Shown: positions 18,710-26,765 of the stretch, piece after piece | Layout of the letters: the number at the start of each line of letters is the position of its first letter | How positions within the stretch are numbered: the first letter of the stretch is position 1 | Notes under the pieces: model-generated | Databases searched by the model: none | The model's input: only the letters and a program-made list of their open reading frames with translations | Told to the model about the DNA's origin: nothing | Made by a program: the position numbers and the translations under genes | DNA from: Gammaproteobacteria bacterium | Lineage (GTDB): Bacteria > Pseudomonadota > Gammaproteobacteria > Pseudomonadales > Pseudohongiellaceae | Length of the DNA stretch: 36,726 bases | Direction: 5' to 3' | NCBI GenBank assembly: GCA_028818225.1 | Contig: JAPPOG010000057.1 | Location: 1 to 36,726, forward strand

Positions 18710-19144
18710 TCACTGATTTTGATAACGCTGGTGGCAGCTTTCACAAGGGGGATACAGCGAATTATTGCCGGCTTCGGATAAGGCTTCCTCATCTCGAGCT
18801 TCAACCGCGGCAATAACTTCTTGTGCCGCGGCTACCATTTCATTATTAAAACCTATCCATTCAGCTTCCTCTGCAACTCCTTGCTCACCTTCGGCAGCAC
18901 CACCCAGAGCCAGCAAATTCCCCGCACCAATAACTGCCAGGGCAGCGTTTTGTACTTCTAACCATTCAGCTTCGGATTGCAATTGATAGGCTCCCCATAT
19001 TGTTGCGGTGGCGGGCGTAATGATTCCGTTCATAATCTGTTTGACTGTAAGCATCGGTTGGGCGCTGTCGTTATTCTGTGAATTCACCGATTGAGTGCCG
19101 AGCAGTAGAAGTAAGGTAATGATAATACTGAATTTTCTTGTCAT
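18710..19144 (-). CDS. Cytochrome c'-like exported monohaem cytochrome
   Basis: The 144-residue protein has a signal peptide (MTRKFSIIITLLLLLGTQSV, cleaved near VNSQ), a helical alanine/glutamate-rich body, and a single haem motif C134-E-S-C137-H138 close to its C terminus. That layout is the one of cytochrome c' and cytochrome c-556 (four-helix bundle, haem at the C-terminal helix). Cytochromes c' bind NO or act as electron carriers. It stands alone, convergent with the monooxygenase gene and divergent from the hydrolase operon. A near-perfect FNR/Anr box lies 60 bases upstream of the start. Confidence 0.75.
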   Translation of the reverse strand: MTRKFSIIITLLLLLGTQSVNSQNNDSAQPMLTVKQIMNGIITPATATIWGAYQLQSEAEWLEVQNAALAVIGAGNLLALGGAAEGEQGVAEEAEWIGFNNEMVAAAQEVIAAVEARDEEALSEAGNNSLYPPCESCHQRYQNQ

Positions 19145-19177
19145 CAGCGGATGCCTGTTGATTTGCTAGCAGAGGCC

Positions 19178-19218
19178 ATTCTGGCAAGTATCTTGCGGCG
19201 ACCGCTGATGTAAATCAA
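19178..19218 (-). promoter_or_regulatory. FNR/Anr/Dnr-type box and -10 of the cytochrome c'-like gene
   Basis: Seen on the minus strand: TTGAT-TTAC-ATCAG at 19218-19205, nine of ten matches to TTGAT-N4-ATCAA. A CAGAAT hexamer (four of six to TATAAT) lies at 19183-19178, predicting a start near 19171, so the box is centred at about -41, the class II activator position. Known: FNR-family proteins use this spacing to activate under low oxygen or with NO. Confidence 0.5.
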
Positions 19219-19291
19219 TCCCGAATCAGTTTTAGCCATCAAGAGGGTAATCTGAATCTTTCTTGGAAACCACCGCAAGGATTGATTTCAT

Positions 19292-19320
19292 TAAACATTT
19301 AGCGGCAAATCTGCTTTAAT
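19292..19320 (+). promoter_or_regulatory. Candidate sigma70 promoter of the hydrolase-methyltransferase-transaminase operon
   Basis: Seen: TAAACA (19292-19297), 17 bases, TTTAAT (19315-19320), four and five of six matches. The predicted start near 19327 gives a 75-base leader. Only moderate strength, and other pairs are possible. Confidence 0.3.
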
Positions 19321-19401
19321 CAATGCTCGCTTTTTCTCCACAAGAAAGTCTTACAGATGGTTGCGCTGGGGTGACTTAGCTAATCTGATTGGAATAACTT
19401 T

Positions 19402-20334
19402 ATGAAATATTTTTCCTTAGTTAAAAAACTGGTCTTTATCGTTACCTTTTTGATTGCGATTCCCGCAAAAGCTGACCTTTGGGATGATGTTGCACACGGT
19501 TATGCGGAAAACGATGGCGTAAAGATTCATTATGCCACTATCGGCGAAGGGCCACTGGTAGTCATGATTCATGGCTTTCCCGACTTCTGGTATAGCTGGC
19601 GACATCAAATGGAAGGCTTAAAAAATGAATTCAAAGTCGTGGCCATAGATCAACGTGGCTACAACCTGAGCGACCAACCAGAAGGTGAATCCAATTATAA
19701 CATGCGCTATCTGGTAGGGGATGTTGCAGCAGTAATCAGGCAGCTAGGGGAAGAAAAAGCCACTATTGTGGGCCATGACTGGGGAGGAATTGTCGCCTGG
19801 CAATTTGCCTTCAATCTTCCGCAGATGGTTGAAAACCTGGTAATTCTGAATCTGCCGCACCCGAACGGATTAGGAAGGGAGTTAGCCACCAATGCAGAGC
19901 AGCAACAAAACAGCGGGTATGCTCGCACATTTATAGAAGGCACTCCCTCCGACCCAGATATTCTTTTTGGCGGACGAATGACAGCTGAAACGCTATCCTT
20001 CTGGGTCGCAGATTCCGATGCACGGCAGAAATATGTTGAGGCATTTAGCCGATCAAATTTTGACGGGATGCTTGCCTACTATAAGCAGAACTATCCGCGA
20101 GTAACAGCCGACTCTACACCGCCCCCGCCGGCCCCACAATTAAATGTGCCATTGTTGATATTTCATGGTTTACAAGACTCTGCGCTACATTCTGACGGAC
20201 TAAATAACACCTGGGATTGGAATGACATGGATACGAAGATTGTCTCCGCGCCAACCGCCAATCATTTTGTCCAACAGGATGCAGCGGAATTGGTAACTAC
20301 CACCATGCAATGGTGGCTAAAAGCTCGACACTGA
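19402..20334 (+). CDS. Exported alpha/beta hydrolase, epoxide-hydrolase-like
   Basis: The 310-residue protein has a signal peptide (cleaved near AKA-D, residue 24) and a full alpha/beta-hydrolase domain. The oxyanion motif is H57-GFP; the nucleophile is D126 in GHDWGG, as in soluble epoxide hydrolases and haloalkane dehalogenases; the acid lies in [11 protein letters not shown] and the histidine in ANHFVQQDA. The cap contains the [13 protein letters not shown] stretch, with tyrosines as in epoxide hydrolases. Probable reaction: opening an epoxide to a diol in the periplasm; dehalogenation is an alternative. It is the first gene of a four-gene rightward set with gaps of 46, 28 and 29 bases. 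Confidence 0.8.
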   Translation: MKYFSLVKKLVFIVTFLIAIPAKADLWDDVAHGYAENDGVKIHYATIGEGPLVVMIHGFPDFWYSWRHQMEGLKNEFKVVAIDQRGYNLSDQPEGESNYNMRYLVGDVAAVIRQLGEEKATIVGHDWGGIVAWQFAFNLPQMVENLVILNLPHPNGLGRELATNAEQQQNSGYARTFIEGTPSDPDILFGGRMTAETLSFWVADSDARQKYVEAFSRSNFDGMLAYYKQNYPRVTADSTPPPPAPQLNVPLLIFHGLQDSALHSDGLNNTWDWNDMDTKIVSAPTANHFVQQDAAELVTTTMQWWLKARH

Positions 20335-20380
20335 CAGATCCATAATTTTTGCAACTTTAACCCTTATGAGAGGAATAGTA

Positions 20381-21124
20381 ATGAAGAAAGTTTTGTTAGC
20401 TTTACTAGGATTTTTTATAAGCTCACAAGCATTTGCTGCTGACGCCGCTGCTACGCGAGCTAAAATTGAGCAAGCCCTTGGAGGAAATATCCGTGATGCC
20501 GCTGAAGTAGCGCGGGACGCCAACAGAAAACCAGCTGAAGTTTTGGAGTTCTTTGGGCTCGAAGATGATATGAAGGTCCTGGAAATCTCTCCTGCTACGG
20601 GTTACTGGTCAAAATTTGTTGGCCCAACACTGTGCAATAATGGTGGTGAACTGGTCTTTTCAGTGAGTGTTAGTGATGGATTCAAAAGCGACGTGATGAG
20701 CCTCGACGGCCTGTCATGCTCATCTGCGATTAACGATGAAGTTAGCTTGCAGAATATTCCGGAATTCAGTTTCGATGATGACGATTTTGATATGGTCCTG
20801 ACGTTCTGGAATTTACATAATCCTTCAGCCGAAGGTCGCGAAAATATGAACCGGGCCGTCTTCGATGCCCTGAAGCCAGGCGGAATTTATGGCACTGTTG
20901 ATCATACTCGTCGCCACATGGAACCAACTTCCCGTGAAGCACAAAATGGCAGACGCCTGGATCCGGTGCTGATAATCAAGGAGATGATTGATGTGGGATT
21001 CGAATTCGTCGACTTCAGCGACATGCACTACCATACCGAAGATGATCTTACTCGAGAAGTTGGCACACCTGGTGTGCGAGGCAATACTGATCGATGGGTA
21101 TTAAAATTTCGAAAGCCAGAGTAA
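20381..21124 (+). CDS. Exported methyltransferase-like protein (COG4798 type)
   Basis: The 247-residue protein begins MKKVLLALLGFFISSQAFAA, a clear signal peptide, and then has a class I methyltransferase-like core: motif I is VLEISPATGYWSKFVGP (the family's E-x-x-P-x-x-G form instead of D-x-G-x-G), with a later DMVLTFWNLHN and FDALKPGGIYGTVDHT. It matches the predicted methyltransferases of COG4798, which are typically exported although SAM is not known to be abundant in the periplasm; they may do something else. The ATG at 20381 with GAGAGGA seven bases upstream is preferred over the ATG at 20366. It follows the hydrolase by 46 bases. Confidence 0.8.
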   Translation: MKKVLLALLGFFISSQAFAADAAATRAKIEQALGGNIRDAAEVARDANRKPAEVLEFFGLEDDMKVLEISPATGYWSKFVGPTLCNNGGELVFSVSVSDGFKSDVMSLDGLSCSSAINDEVSLQNIPEFSFDDDDFDMVLTFWNLHNPSAEGRENMNRAVFDALKPGGIYGTVDHTRRHMEPTSREAQNGRRLDPVLIIKEMIDVGFEFVDFSDMHYHTEDDLTREVGTPGVRGNTDRWVLKFRKPE

Positions 21125-21152
21125 TGAATAAAACGTAAAGCGGCGCTACAAA

Positions 21153-22502
21153 ATGACATCCATCATTTACCCAACTACTAATCTCAAGCAGGTTGAACAG
21201 TTAAATATCGTTAAAGGCGAAGGGATCTATGTCTACGACGATGCGGGCAATAAATACCTGGAAGGATTGGCTGGTTTGTGGTGCGCCGCTCTCGGTTATG
21301 GTAATGAAGAATTGATTGATGCGATTACCGAACAACTCAAGACGCTCTCCTATTCCCATATGTTTGGAGGTCGCACTCATAAGGTAGTTATCGAACTAGC
21401 GGACAAACTGATCGAGATGCTGCCCATTGAGAACGGCAAAGTCTTTTTCGCTAATTCAGGCAGCGAAGCAAATGATTCACATATGAAAATGCTTCGCTAC
21501 TACTTTAACGTGACAGGCGAACCACAAAAACACAAAATTATTGCCCTGGAGCGAGCCTATCATGGTGTGACTCTAGCTGCCTCCGCTCTCACCGGTTTGG
21601 AAGTCATGCACAAGCATTTTTCTCTACCGATGGATGCTTTGGGGATTTTGCGCACAGACTCACCCCATTATTATCGCGGCCGCCAGGATAATGAAAGTGA
21701 GCGAGAGTTTGTTAGTCGCATTCTTAACAAGCTGGAAGAATTAATAGTTAAGGAAGGGCCCGAAACTATTGCAGCATTTATTGCGGAACCGGTTGGCGGG
21801 GCCAGCGGGGTCGTAATCCCGCCTGATAGCTACTTTCCTGAAGTAGAAACTTTGCTCACCAAGTACGACATCATGATGTGGAGCGACGAGGTAATCTGCG
21901 GCTTTGGGCGCACTGGTAATGATTTCGGATGCCAAACTATGGGATTCAAACCCCAGTTAATCTCTTTAGCCAAGCAATTGTCATCAGCCTACCTGCCGAT
22001 TAGTGCCAGCGTTATACCTGACTATATGTACGAAGCAATGGTGGAACCCAGTGCCGAAGCTGGAGTTTTTGGACATGGGTATACCTATACCGGGCACCCT
22101 GCTGCCTGCGCTGCCGCTCTTAAAACCCTGGAAATTTATCAACGGGACAAACTGTTCGACCATGCCAGAGAAGTGGGCGTGCATATGCAACAGCGACTGG
22201 CGGAGTTTGCGGATCATCCACTGGTCGGTGAAGTTCGTGGCCGCGGCCTGATCGCTGCTGTTGAACTGGTTGCTAACAAGAAGACCGGAGAAAGTTTTGA
22301 AAGTGGTGCCGTAGGAGCCTATGCCAAGCAAGCCGCCCAGGATAATGGATTACTTATTCGTGCGGTAGCAGGAAACTCCATTGCATTTTGCCCACCTTTA
22401 ATAATTACCAAAGAACAAATCGATGAAATGATCGAAAAATTTGATACCGCTTTACAGCAAACGCTTGATCATGTCACCAGGGAAGGATTATTAAAATCAT
22501 AA
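21153..22502 (+). CDS. Class III PLP aminotransferase (omega-transaminase-like)
   Basis: The 449-residue protein has the fold-type I class III pattern: NSGSEANDSHMKMLRYY for phosphate binding, the aspartate D245 in WSDEVICGFGRTG, and the PLP lysine K274 in LISLAKQLSSAYLP. The GYTYTGHPAACAAAL stretch and the length place it among pyruvate-dependent omega-transaminases that act on amines, beta-alanine or similar omega-amino compounds; the donor cannot be fixed. No signal peptide, so it is cytoplasmic, unlike both flanking genes. It starts 28 bases after the methyltransferase-like gene, with only a weak ribosome-binding site. Confidence 0.88.
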   Translation: MTSIIYPTTNLKQVEQLNIVKGEGIYVYDDAGNKYLEGLAGLWCAALGYGNEELIDAITEQLKTLSYSHMFGGRTHKVVIELADKLIEMLPIENGKVFFANSGSEANDSHMKMLRYYFNVTGEPQKHKIIALERAYHGVTLAASALTGLEVMHKHFSLPMDALGILRTDSPHYYRGRQDNESEREFVSRILNKLEELIVKEGPETIAAFIAEPVGGASGVVIPPDSYFPEVETLLTKYDIMMWSDEVICGFGRTGNDFGCQTMGFKPQLISLAKQLSSAYLPISASVIPDYMYEAMVEPSAEAGVFGHGYTYTGHPAACAAALKTLEIYQRDKLFDHAREVGVHMQQRLAEFADHPLVGEVRGRGLIAAVELVANKKTGESFESGAVGAYAKQAAQDNGLLIRAVAGNSIAFCPPLIITKEQIDEMIEKFDTALQQTLDHVTREGLLKS

Positions 22503-22531
22503 TTAGCCAAACTAAGAACGAGAGTAACAGC

Positions 22532-24193
22532 ATGAAATCAACACTCAAAGCTTGCGCAATTACCGCCTGCCTGATTCTGGCCTCCTGTGGGCAGGATAAT
22601 TCAACCGACATGGTCAATGGTGACAATGTCGACTTGATTCTGACGAACGGCAAGGTATTAACTATCGATGATCAATTCTCGATTCACAATACAGTGATCG
22701 TTGATGCAGGCCGTATCGTTGCCACTGGCAGTGCAGCGCTCGCCTCTCAATACAGTAGTGACAAGCTTGTTGATCTTGGCGGCAAGGTGCTAATGCCAGG
22801 ATTCAATGACTCCCACACTCATATCCGTGGTCGTCCACAACGCTACATCGAATTGAGTGATGTGACTTCAATCGTTGAAATTCAGGAACTGATCCAGGCC
22901 AAGATTGCAGAAATAGGCGAAGGCGAATGGATTACAGGTTATGGCTGGTCAGAAGATGAGCTGGATGAAGGGCGTCGCCCTTTGCGCAGAGATCTTGATG
23001 CCGCTGCACCAAATAATCCGGTTATCCTGACCCGGGCCGGTGGTCATAGCGCCGTGACGAATAGCCTGGCCCTGACATTGGCTGATGTTACCCTGGAAAC
23101 GCCACAGCCCGCCGGTGGAGTGATAGAACGGGGCGACGATGGTGAACTGAATGGCGTCATTCGGGAACGCCAGGGAATTGTAGGTCGCCTGGTACCGGAT
23201 TCTACTTACGATGAGTTAATCGCAAGCCTGGAGATCAATCTAAACGATTTGCTTCGCCTCGGAATTACTTCCATAACCGATGCGTCCAAACCTCCTGGCG
23301 AATTTGCCATGTGGGAAGAGCTTTATGCTAACGCGGAACTGCCACTGCCCCGCTCGCAAGTACAATTTCAATGGTTTGATGTTGACGGCATTAACCAAGT
23401 GAAAGAACGAGTCGGTGATGGTACGGACTTCCTCAAAGTGGGGCCAATAAAAGTCTTCGCTGACGGGGGATTCACCGGACCTGCTGCCTATACTTTGGAG
23501 CCTTATCGTAACCAGGGGGAATATCGAGGCTACCTGGATATGCCAGAAGAAGAACTGGTGGCCCACCTCAATGAAATACATGATGCGGGCTGGCAAATGG
23601 GCATTCATGCAATTGGTGACGCTGCTATCGTACTGGTGGTAAATACGCTCGCTGATGCACTGGAAAGAAATCCACGGGACGATCATCGACATTATTTGAA
23701 TCATTTCTCCATGCGACCACCGGATCTGACGATGGAGTTGATGGCTGAACATGAAATTCATATCACCCAGCAACCGAACTTCACCTACACCCTCGAAGGA
23801 CGCTATGTTGAAAATCTGGATGGTTGGCGCTTACAACACAATAATCCACTGCGCTCACCCATGGATCACGGCATTACTGTGGCAATCTCGAGTGACATAT
23901 TACCGATTGGACCGATGGTTGGTATCTATGCCGCGGTGACTCGTCGCGGTATGACCGGCACAGTCTATGGACCAGATGAAATAATTACACGGGAGGAAGC
24001 TATTCGGGCCTACACTGCTACTGGGGCGTTTCTAAACTTTGAGGAAGATCTTAAAGGCTCGTTAGAACCCGGGAAGTTTGCTGACATGATTGTTCTCTCT
24101 GATGACATATTGACGGTTAGCGAAGATCGGATTATGGACATTGAAGTAGAACAAACTTATGTGGACGGCAAACTGGTTTACAGCCGCGAATAA
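22532..24193 (+). CDS. Lipoprotein amidohydrolase, YtcJ/AepA-like
   Basis: The 553-residue protein starts with a lipoprotein signal (LILASC, lipidated C19) and is an amidohydrolase of the amidohydro_3 family. The metal motif H95-T-H97 lies in PGFNDSHTHIRG; further expected residues are in MGIHAIGDAA and the late ISSDILPIGP. Family members hydrolyse amides or related C-N bonds, often with poorly defined substrates. Being anchored in the envelope, it would work on exported or incoming compounds. It follows the transaminase by 29 bases and ends the operon. A 9-bp stem-loop lies 115 bases downstream. Confidence 0.85.
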   Translation: MKSTLKACAITACLILASCGQDNSTDMVNGDNVDLILTNGKVLTIDDQFSIHNTVIVDAGRIVATGSAALASQYSSDKLVDLGGKVLMPGFNDSHTHIRGRPQRYIELSDVTSIVEIQELIQAKIAEIGEGEWITGYGWSEDELDEGRRPLRRDLDAAAPNNPVILTRAGGHSAVTNSLALTLADVTLETPQPAGGVIERGDDGELNGVIRERQGIVGRLVPDSTYDELIASLEINLNDLLRLGITSITDASKPPGEFAMWEELYANAELPLPRSQVQFQWFDVDGINQVKERVGDGTDFLKVGPIKVFADGGFTGPAAYTLEPYRNQGEYRGYLDMPEEELVAHLNEIHDAGWQMGIHAIGDAAIVLVVNTLADALERNPRDDHRHYLNHFSMRPPDLTMELMAEHEIHITQQPNFTYTLEGRYVENLDGWRLQHNNPLRSPMDHGITVAISSDILPIGPMVGIYAAVTRRGMTGTVYGPDEIITREEAIRAYTATGAFLNFEEDLKGSLEPGKFADMIVLSDDILTVSEDRIMDIEVEQTYVDGKLVYSRE

Positions 24194-24307
24194 GTCCTAT
24201 GATGAGTGTGCGAGCAGACAGGCCAAACCTTATTAGTGCAGGGCTCAGCGGGGAAAATAAGTAATATTTATCCGTTCCTGAAACTCACAGTCTGCAATTA
24301 CCGGTAC

Positions 24308-24338
24308 GCGACCCAGTGAACTTGCGGGTCTGGGTCGC
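24308..24338. repeat. Nine-base-pair perfect stem-loop
   Basis: Seen: GCGACCCAG (24308-24316) and CTGGGTCGC (24330-24338), with a 13-base loop. It is GC-rich enough to be stable but is followed by ACCCCC, not T residues, so it is not a classical intrinsic terminator. It may protect the 3' end of the upstream operon transcript. Confidence 0.5.
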
Positions 24339-24879
24339 ACCCCCATTAGCAGTTTACGCTTTGCCGCAGGAAAAGAACGATTCACATAGCATTCACGTCA
24401 TCAAGAAACGGCATGGGTTTGCACAGTGCCGGGTAAAGTTGTTACGAAAATTAGTAACAAAGAGCAGAAAGTGAAACCAGGCGGCTTAATGACTGCACCC
24501 AGGCCACCGGTTACGCATCACTAAGCAAATCCCTTCGAGGAAAAACTGGTTTATCCCATGGGAGGCGAAAGCAAGGATTTTGCAATTGCTATTTTCCCAA
24601 AACCTGGCAAGCGCATGGCACGCCTCAAAGGTGAAGTAATACGCCATGACATGGCCGCTGGTAAAGACTCTGCCTCACTGGAGTAGGGCATCTAGTTTTT
24701 CTCCCACTATTGCGCGAGATCAAATAGATCAGACTGCGGATATGGAAGACCCTTTCGACCAAGTTGGGCTTGACGATATAAAGTTGGAAGAATTTCACTT
24801 TGCGAAAGAAGATCCTCTCTTAGAAAAGCCTGCCCCCTGATCTTTAATTAACCTGCAACTGCTGGACCTTGTCCGGGTT

Positions 24880-24888
24880 TGTTATACT
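24880..24888 (+). promoter_or_regulatory. Extended -10 promoter of the YtkA/FixH-like and peroxidase genes
   Basis: Seen: TG-T-TATACT, an extended -10 element with five of six matches in the hexamer. No good -35 lies 16-18 bases upstream, which is tolerated in extended -10 promoters. Transcription would start near 24895, about 30 bases before the ATG at 24927. Confidence 0.5.
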
Positions 24889-24926
24889 TTGACCCCCCTC
24901 ATTAGTTAAAACTGACAGTGTTACCC

Positions 24927-25328
24927 ATGGTTTCTCGGTTAAGAAAAGTACTATTCCTGCTGATGTTGGTCATTAGCCCAGTAGCTGCAGCCAAAGATGA
25001 TCCAGATCTGGAAATGACTACTACAGATGGCTATCGCTTGCATGTGCATAGCCAAATGCAGCCCATGGGCATTAACCAGATTCATAGCTGGCGACTGGAG
25101 ATAAGTAATACAGCAGGACTGGTTAGTGGTGCCAATATATCAGTTGAAGGCGGCATGCCAGAGCATAACCATGGCTTACCCACACAGCCGCAAGTCACAG
25201 AAGAAATTGAACCGGGAGTTTATCTAATAGAGGGAATTCGCTTCCATATGCCTGGCTCCTGGCAAATGCGTTTTGTAATTCAGTTTGAAGGCGCCGATAC
25301 CGAAGCTGTTTTGGATTTTCAATTGTGA
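24927..25328 (+). CDS. Exported YtkA/FixH-like small protein
   Basis: The 133-residue protein begins with a signal peptide (MVSRLRKVLFLLMLVISPVA, cleaved near AAA-K) and has one Ig-like beta domain. The conserved patch GGMPEHNHGLPTQPQV followed by GVYLIEGIRFHMPGSWQMRF is typical of YtkA-like/FixH-like periplasmic proteins, where the histidine-rich HNHG and the HMPG stretch may bind metal. Genes for such proteins are often next to di-heme peroxidase genes, as here: its TGA overlaps the GTG start of the peroxidase by four bases. An upstream GTG at 24918 is an alternative start. A role as accessory or chaperone of the peroxidase is inference. Confidence 0.7.
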   Translation: MVSRLRKVLFLLMLVISPVAAAKDDPDLEMTTTDGYRLHVHSQMQPMGINQIHSWRLEISNTAGLVSGANISVEGGMPEHNHGLPTQPQVTEEIEPGVYLIEGIRFHMPGSWQMRFVIQFEGADTEAVLDFQL

Positions 25329-26590
25329 ACAAGCGATTAATCGTTAGCATACTCCTGGTCTCTGTGCTCGGATTGGCCTGGTGGAATTTTTTTTCGGGGC
25401 CAGCGCAATCGAACTGGACTCCAGCACAACGGCAATTACTGGAATCCCTCTCATTAAGCGCATTACCAAAACTGCCCGAGGATCCAAGTAACGATGTGGC
25501 TGACCTGGAAGCCGCTGCAGAACTGGGCCATCGACTCTATTTCGATGCCCGCCTTAGCAGTAATGGTGTTGTATCTTGTGCAAGCTGTCATAAGCCCGAA
25601 TTGATGTTTACAGATGGATTACCTCTCGCCATCGGTGTGGACATAGGATCCAGGCATACGCCCAGCCTTGTCGGCATAGCTTATAGTCCCTGGTTTTACT
25701 GGGATGGGCGCAAAGATAGCCAATGGGCTCAAGCGCTGGCGCCGTTGGAGGCGAGACATGAACATAACATCGATCGCCTGCAGATAGCGCGACTAATTTT
25801 CAGTGATGAAAATTACCGGCAACGCTATGAAGCAATATTTCCTGCCCTTACCGAAATTCCGCTTGACCCTGTCTCAGCCTCACCGAGGGGCAACGAGGCT
25901 CAGCAATCAGCGTGGGATAGCCTTTCTTCATTACAACAAGAAAACATAAATAGAGTGTTTACCAATATTGGGAAATCTCTCGCAGCATATCAGCGTAAAA
26001 TTATTCCTGGTCGTTCCCGATTCGATGACTATGTTGATAACATCCCCGCCTCTAATGCAACTGCAAGTGAATTGTTCTCAGCATCTGAAGTAGCAGGTTT
26101 AGCCCTGTTTCTCGAAGAGGCGCAATGTATTACCTGCCACAATGGGCCGTTGTTCACCAATTATGAATTTCATAATACTGGCGTACTGGCAGTGAATGGT
26201 CAGTTGCCGCCAATGGGTCGATACGATGGAATCAGGATCGCTCGCGAAGATCCCTTTAACTGTCTGGGTCCCTACAGTGATGCAAGTCGAAGTGAGTGTA
26301 TCGAACTCCGATTCGCCCGTGACACCAATGAACTGGTGGGCGCGCATAAAACTCCAACGCTAAGAAATGTTACCGATACCGCACCTTATATGCACGGCGG
26401 CCAAATTGAGACCCTGATTGAAGTGATGGAACATTACAACGAAGCACCTGTTTCCATGCTAAGTCACAACGAAGCGAAACCTTTGGGGTTGCGGCCAGTT
26501 CAACTACGCCAGCTGGAGGCTTTCATGCACACTCTCAGCGCCCCGCTCGCCAGCGACCCCAAGTGGCTCACACCACCTACTGATCAATAG
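25325..26590 (+). CDS. Di-heme cytochrome c peroxidase / MauG family protein
   Basis: The 421-residue protein has an N-terminal membrane anchor or signal (residues 4-22) and two c-type haem motifs: C85-A-S-C88-H89 and C268-I-T-C271-H272. The domain order, the FDARLSSNGVVSCASCHKPE stretch and the late TPTLRNVTDTAPYMHGGQ fit the bacterial CCP/MauG family. Members either reduce hydrogen peroxide or oxidise a partner protein through high-valent haem. A methionine in APYMHGG is nearer to peroxidases than to MauG itself, but this is not decisive. It starts with GTG in a four-base overlap with the YtkA-like gene. A 42-residue insert around EDPFNCLGPYSDASRSECIE, with two cysteines, is notable. Confidence 0.88.
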   Translation: MNKRLIVSILLVSVLGLAWWNFFSGPAQSNWTPAQRQLLESLSLSALPKLPEDPSNDVADLEAAAELGHRLYFDARLSSNGVVSCASCHKPELMFTDGLPLAIGVDIGSRHTPSLVGIAYSPWFYWDGRKDSQWAQALAPLEARHEHNIDRLQIARLIFSDENYRQRYEAIFPALTEIPLDPVSASPRGNEAQQSAWDSLSSLQQENINRVFTNIGKSLAAYQRKIIPGRSRFDDYVDNIPASNATASELFSASEVAGLALFLEEAQCITCHNGPLFTNYEFHNTGVLAVNGQLPPMGRYDGIRIAREDPFNCLGPYSDASRSECIELRFARDTNELVGAHKTPTLRNVTDTAPYMHGGQIETLIEVMEHYNEAPVSMLSHNEAKPLGLRPVQLRQLEAFMHTLSAPLASDPKWLTPPTDQ

Positions 26591-26629
26591 AAAATCGGCT
26601 CCTAAAAAAGAAAGGTACTCTGCTAACTT

Positions 26630-26740
26630 ACTCGAGCGGTGAGCGAGAAGCTTGATAGTGAGGCAAAGCGATTTTTTAGTGAGGAAAGTATTAATACTAT
26701 GTGACGAACCTAAAAAATCGCTTTAACGAAGCTAGCGAGT
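26630..26740. repeat. Long imperfect palindrome between convergent genes (probable bidirectional terminator)
   Basis: Seen: AAAGCGATTTTTTAG (26665-26679) and CTAAAAAATCGCTTT (26710-26724) are perfect 15-base inverted copies, T-rich on either strand. The loop contains the 12-base palindrome AGTATTAATACT (26687-26698). Outer partial arms (ACTCG at 26630-26634, CGAGT at 26736-26740) extend the symmetry. It sits between the ends of the peroxidase gene and the leftward PQQ dehydrogenase gene. Confidence 0.65.
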
Positions 26741-26765
26741 TTTGCAGCCAGCGCGTCCCTGCCAA

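Larger units (their letters stand above)
24194..24926. other. About 730 bases without a convincing gene; possible gene remnant
   Basis: Only fragments are open here. One frame runs from a stop near 24526 to a TAG at 24684 and reads protein-like (NPFEEKLVYPMGGESKDF followed by AIAIFPKPGKRMARLKGEV), with no good start. Another frame, from ATG 24646 to TGA 24840, ends with an acidic stretch (MEDPFDQVGLDDIKLEEF). These overlap in different frames, as expected for a decayed gene with a frameshift, but neither matches anything I recognise. A strong hairpin lies at 24308-24338 and a promoter at 24880-24888. Confidence 0.35.

Noticed and set aside
23240..23773. Minus-strand open frame of 177 codons inside the lipoprotein amidohydrolase gene
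   Set aside because: Antisense to a gene with intact catalytic residues; no recognisable protein features.
24308..24338. Stem-loop considered as intrinsic terminator of the amidohydrolase operon
   Set aside because: No T tract follows and it lies 115 bases beyond the stop codon; kept only as a structured repeat.
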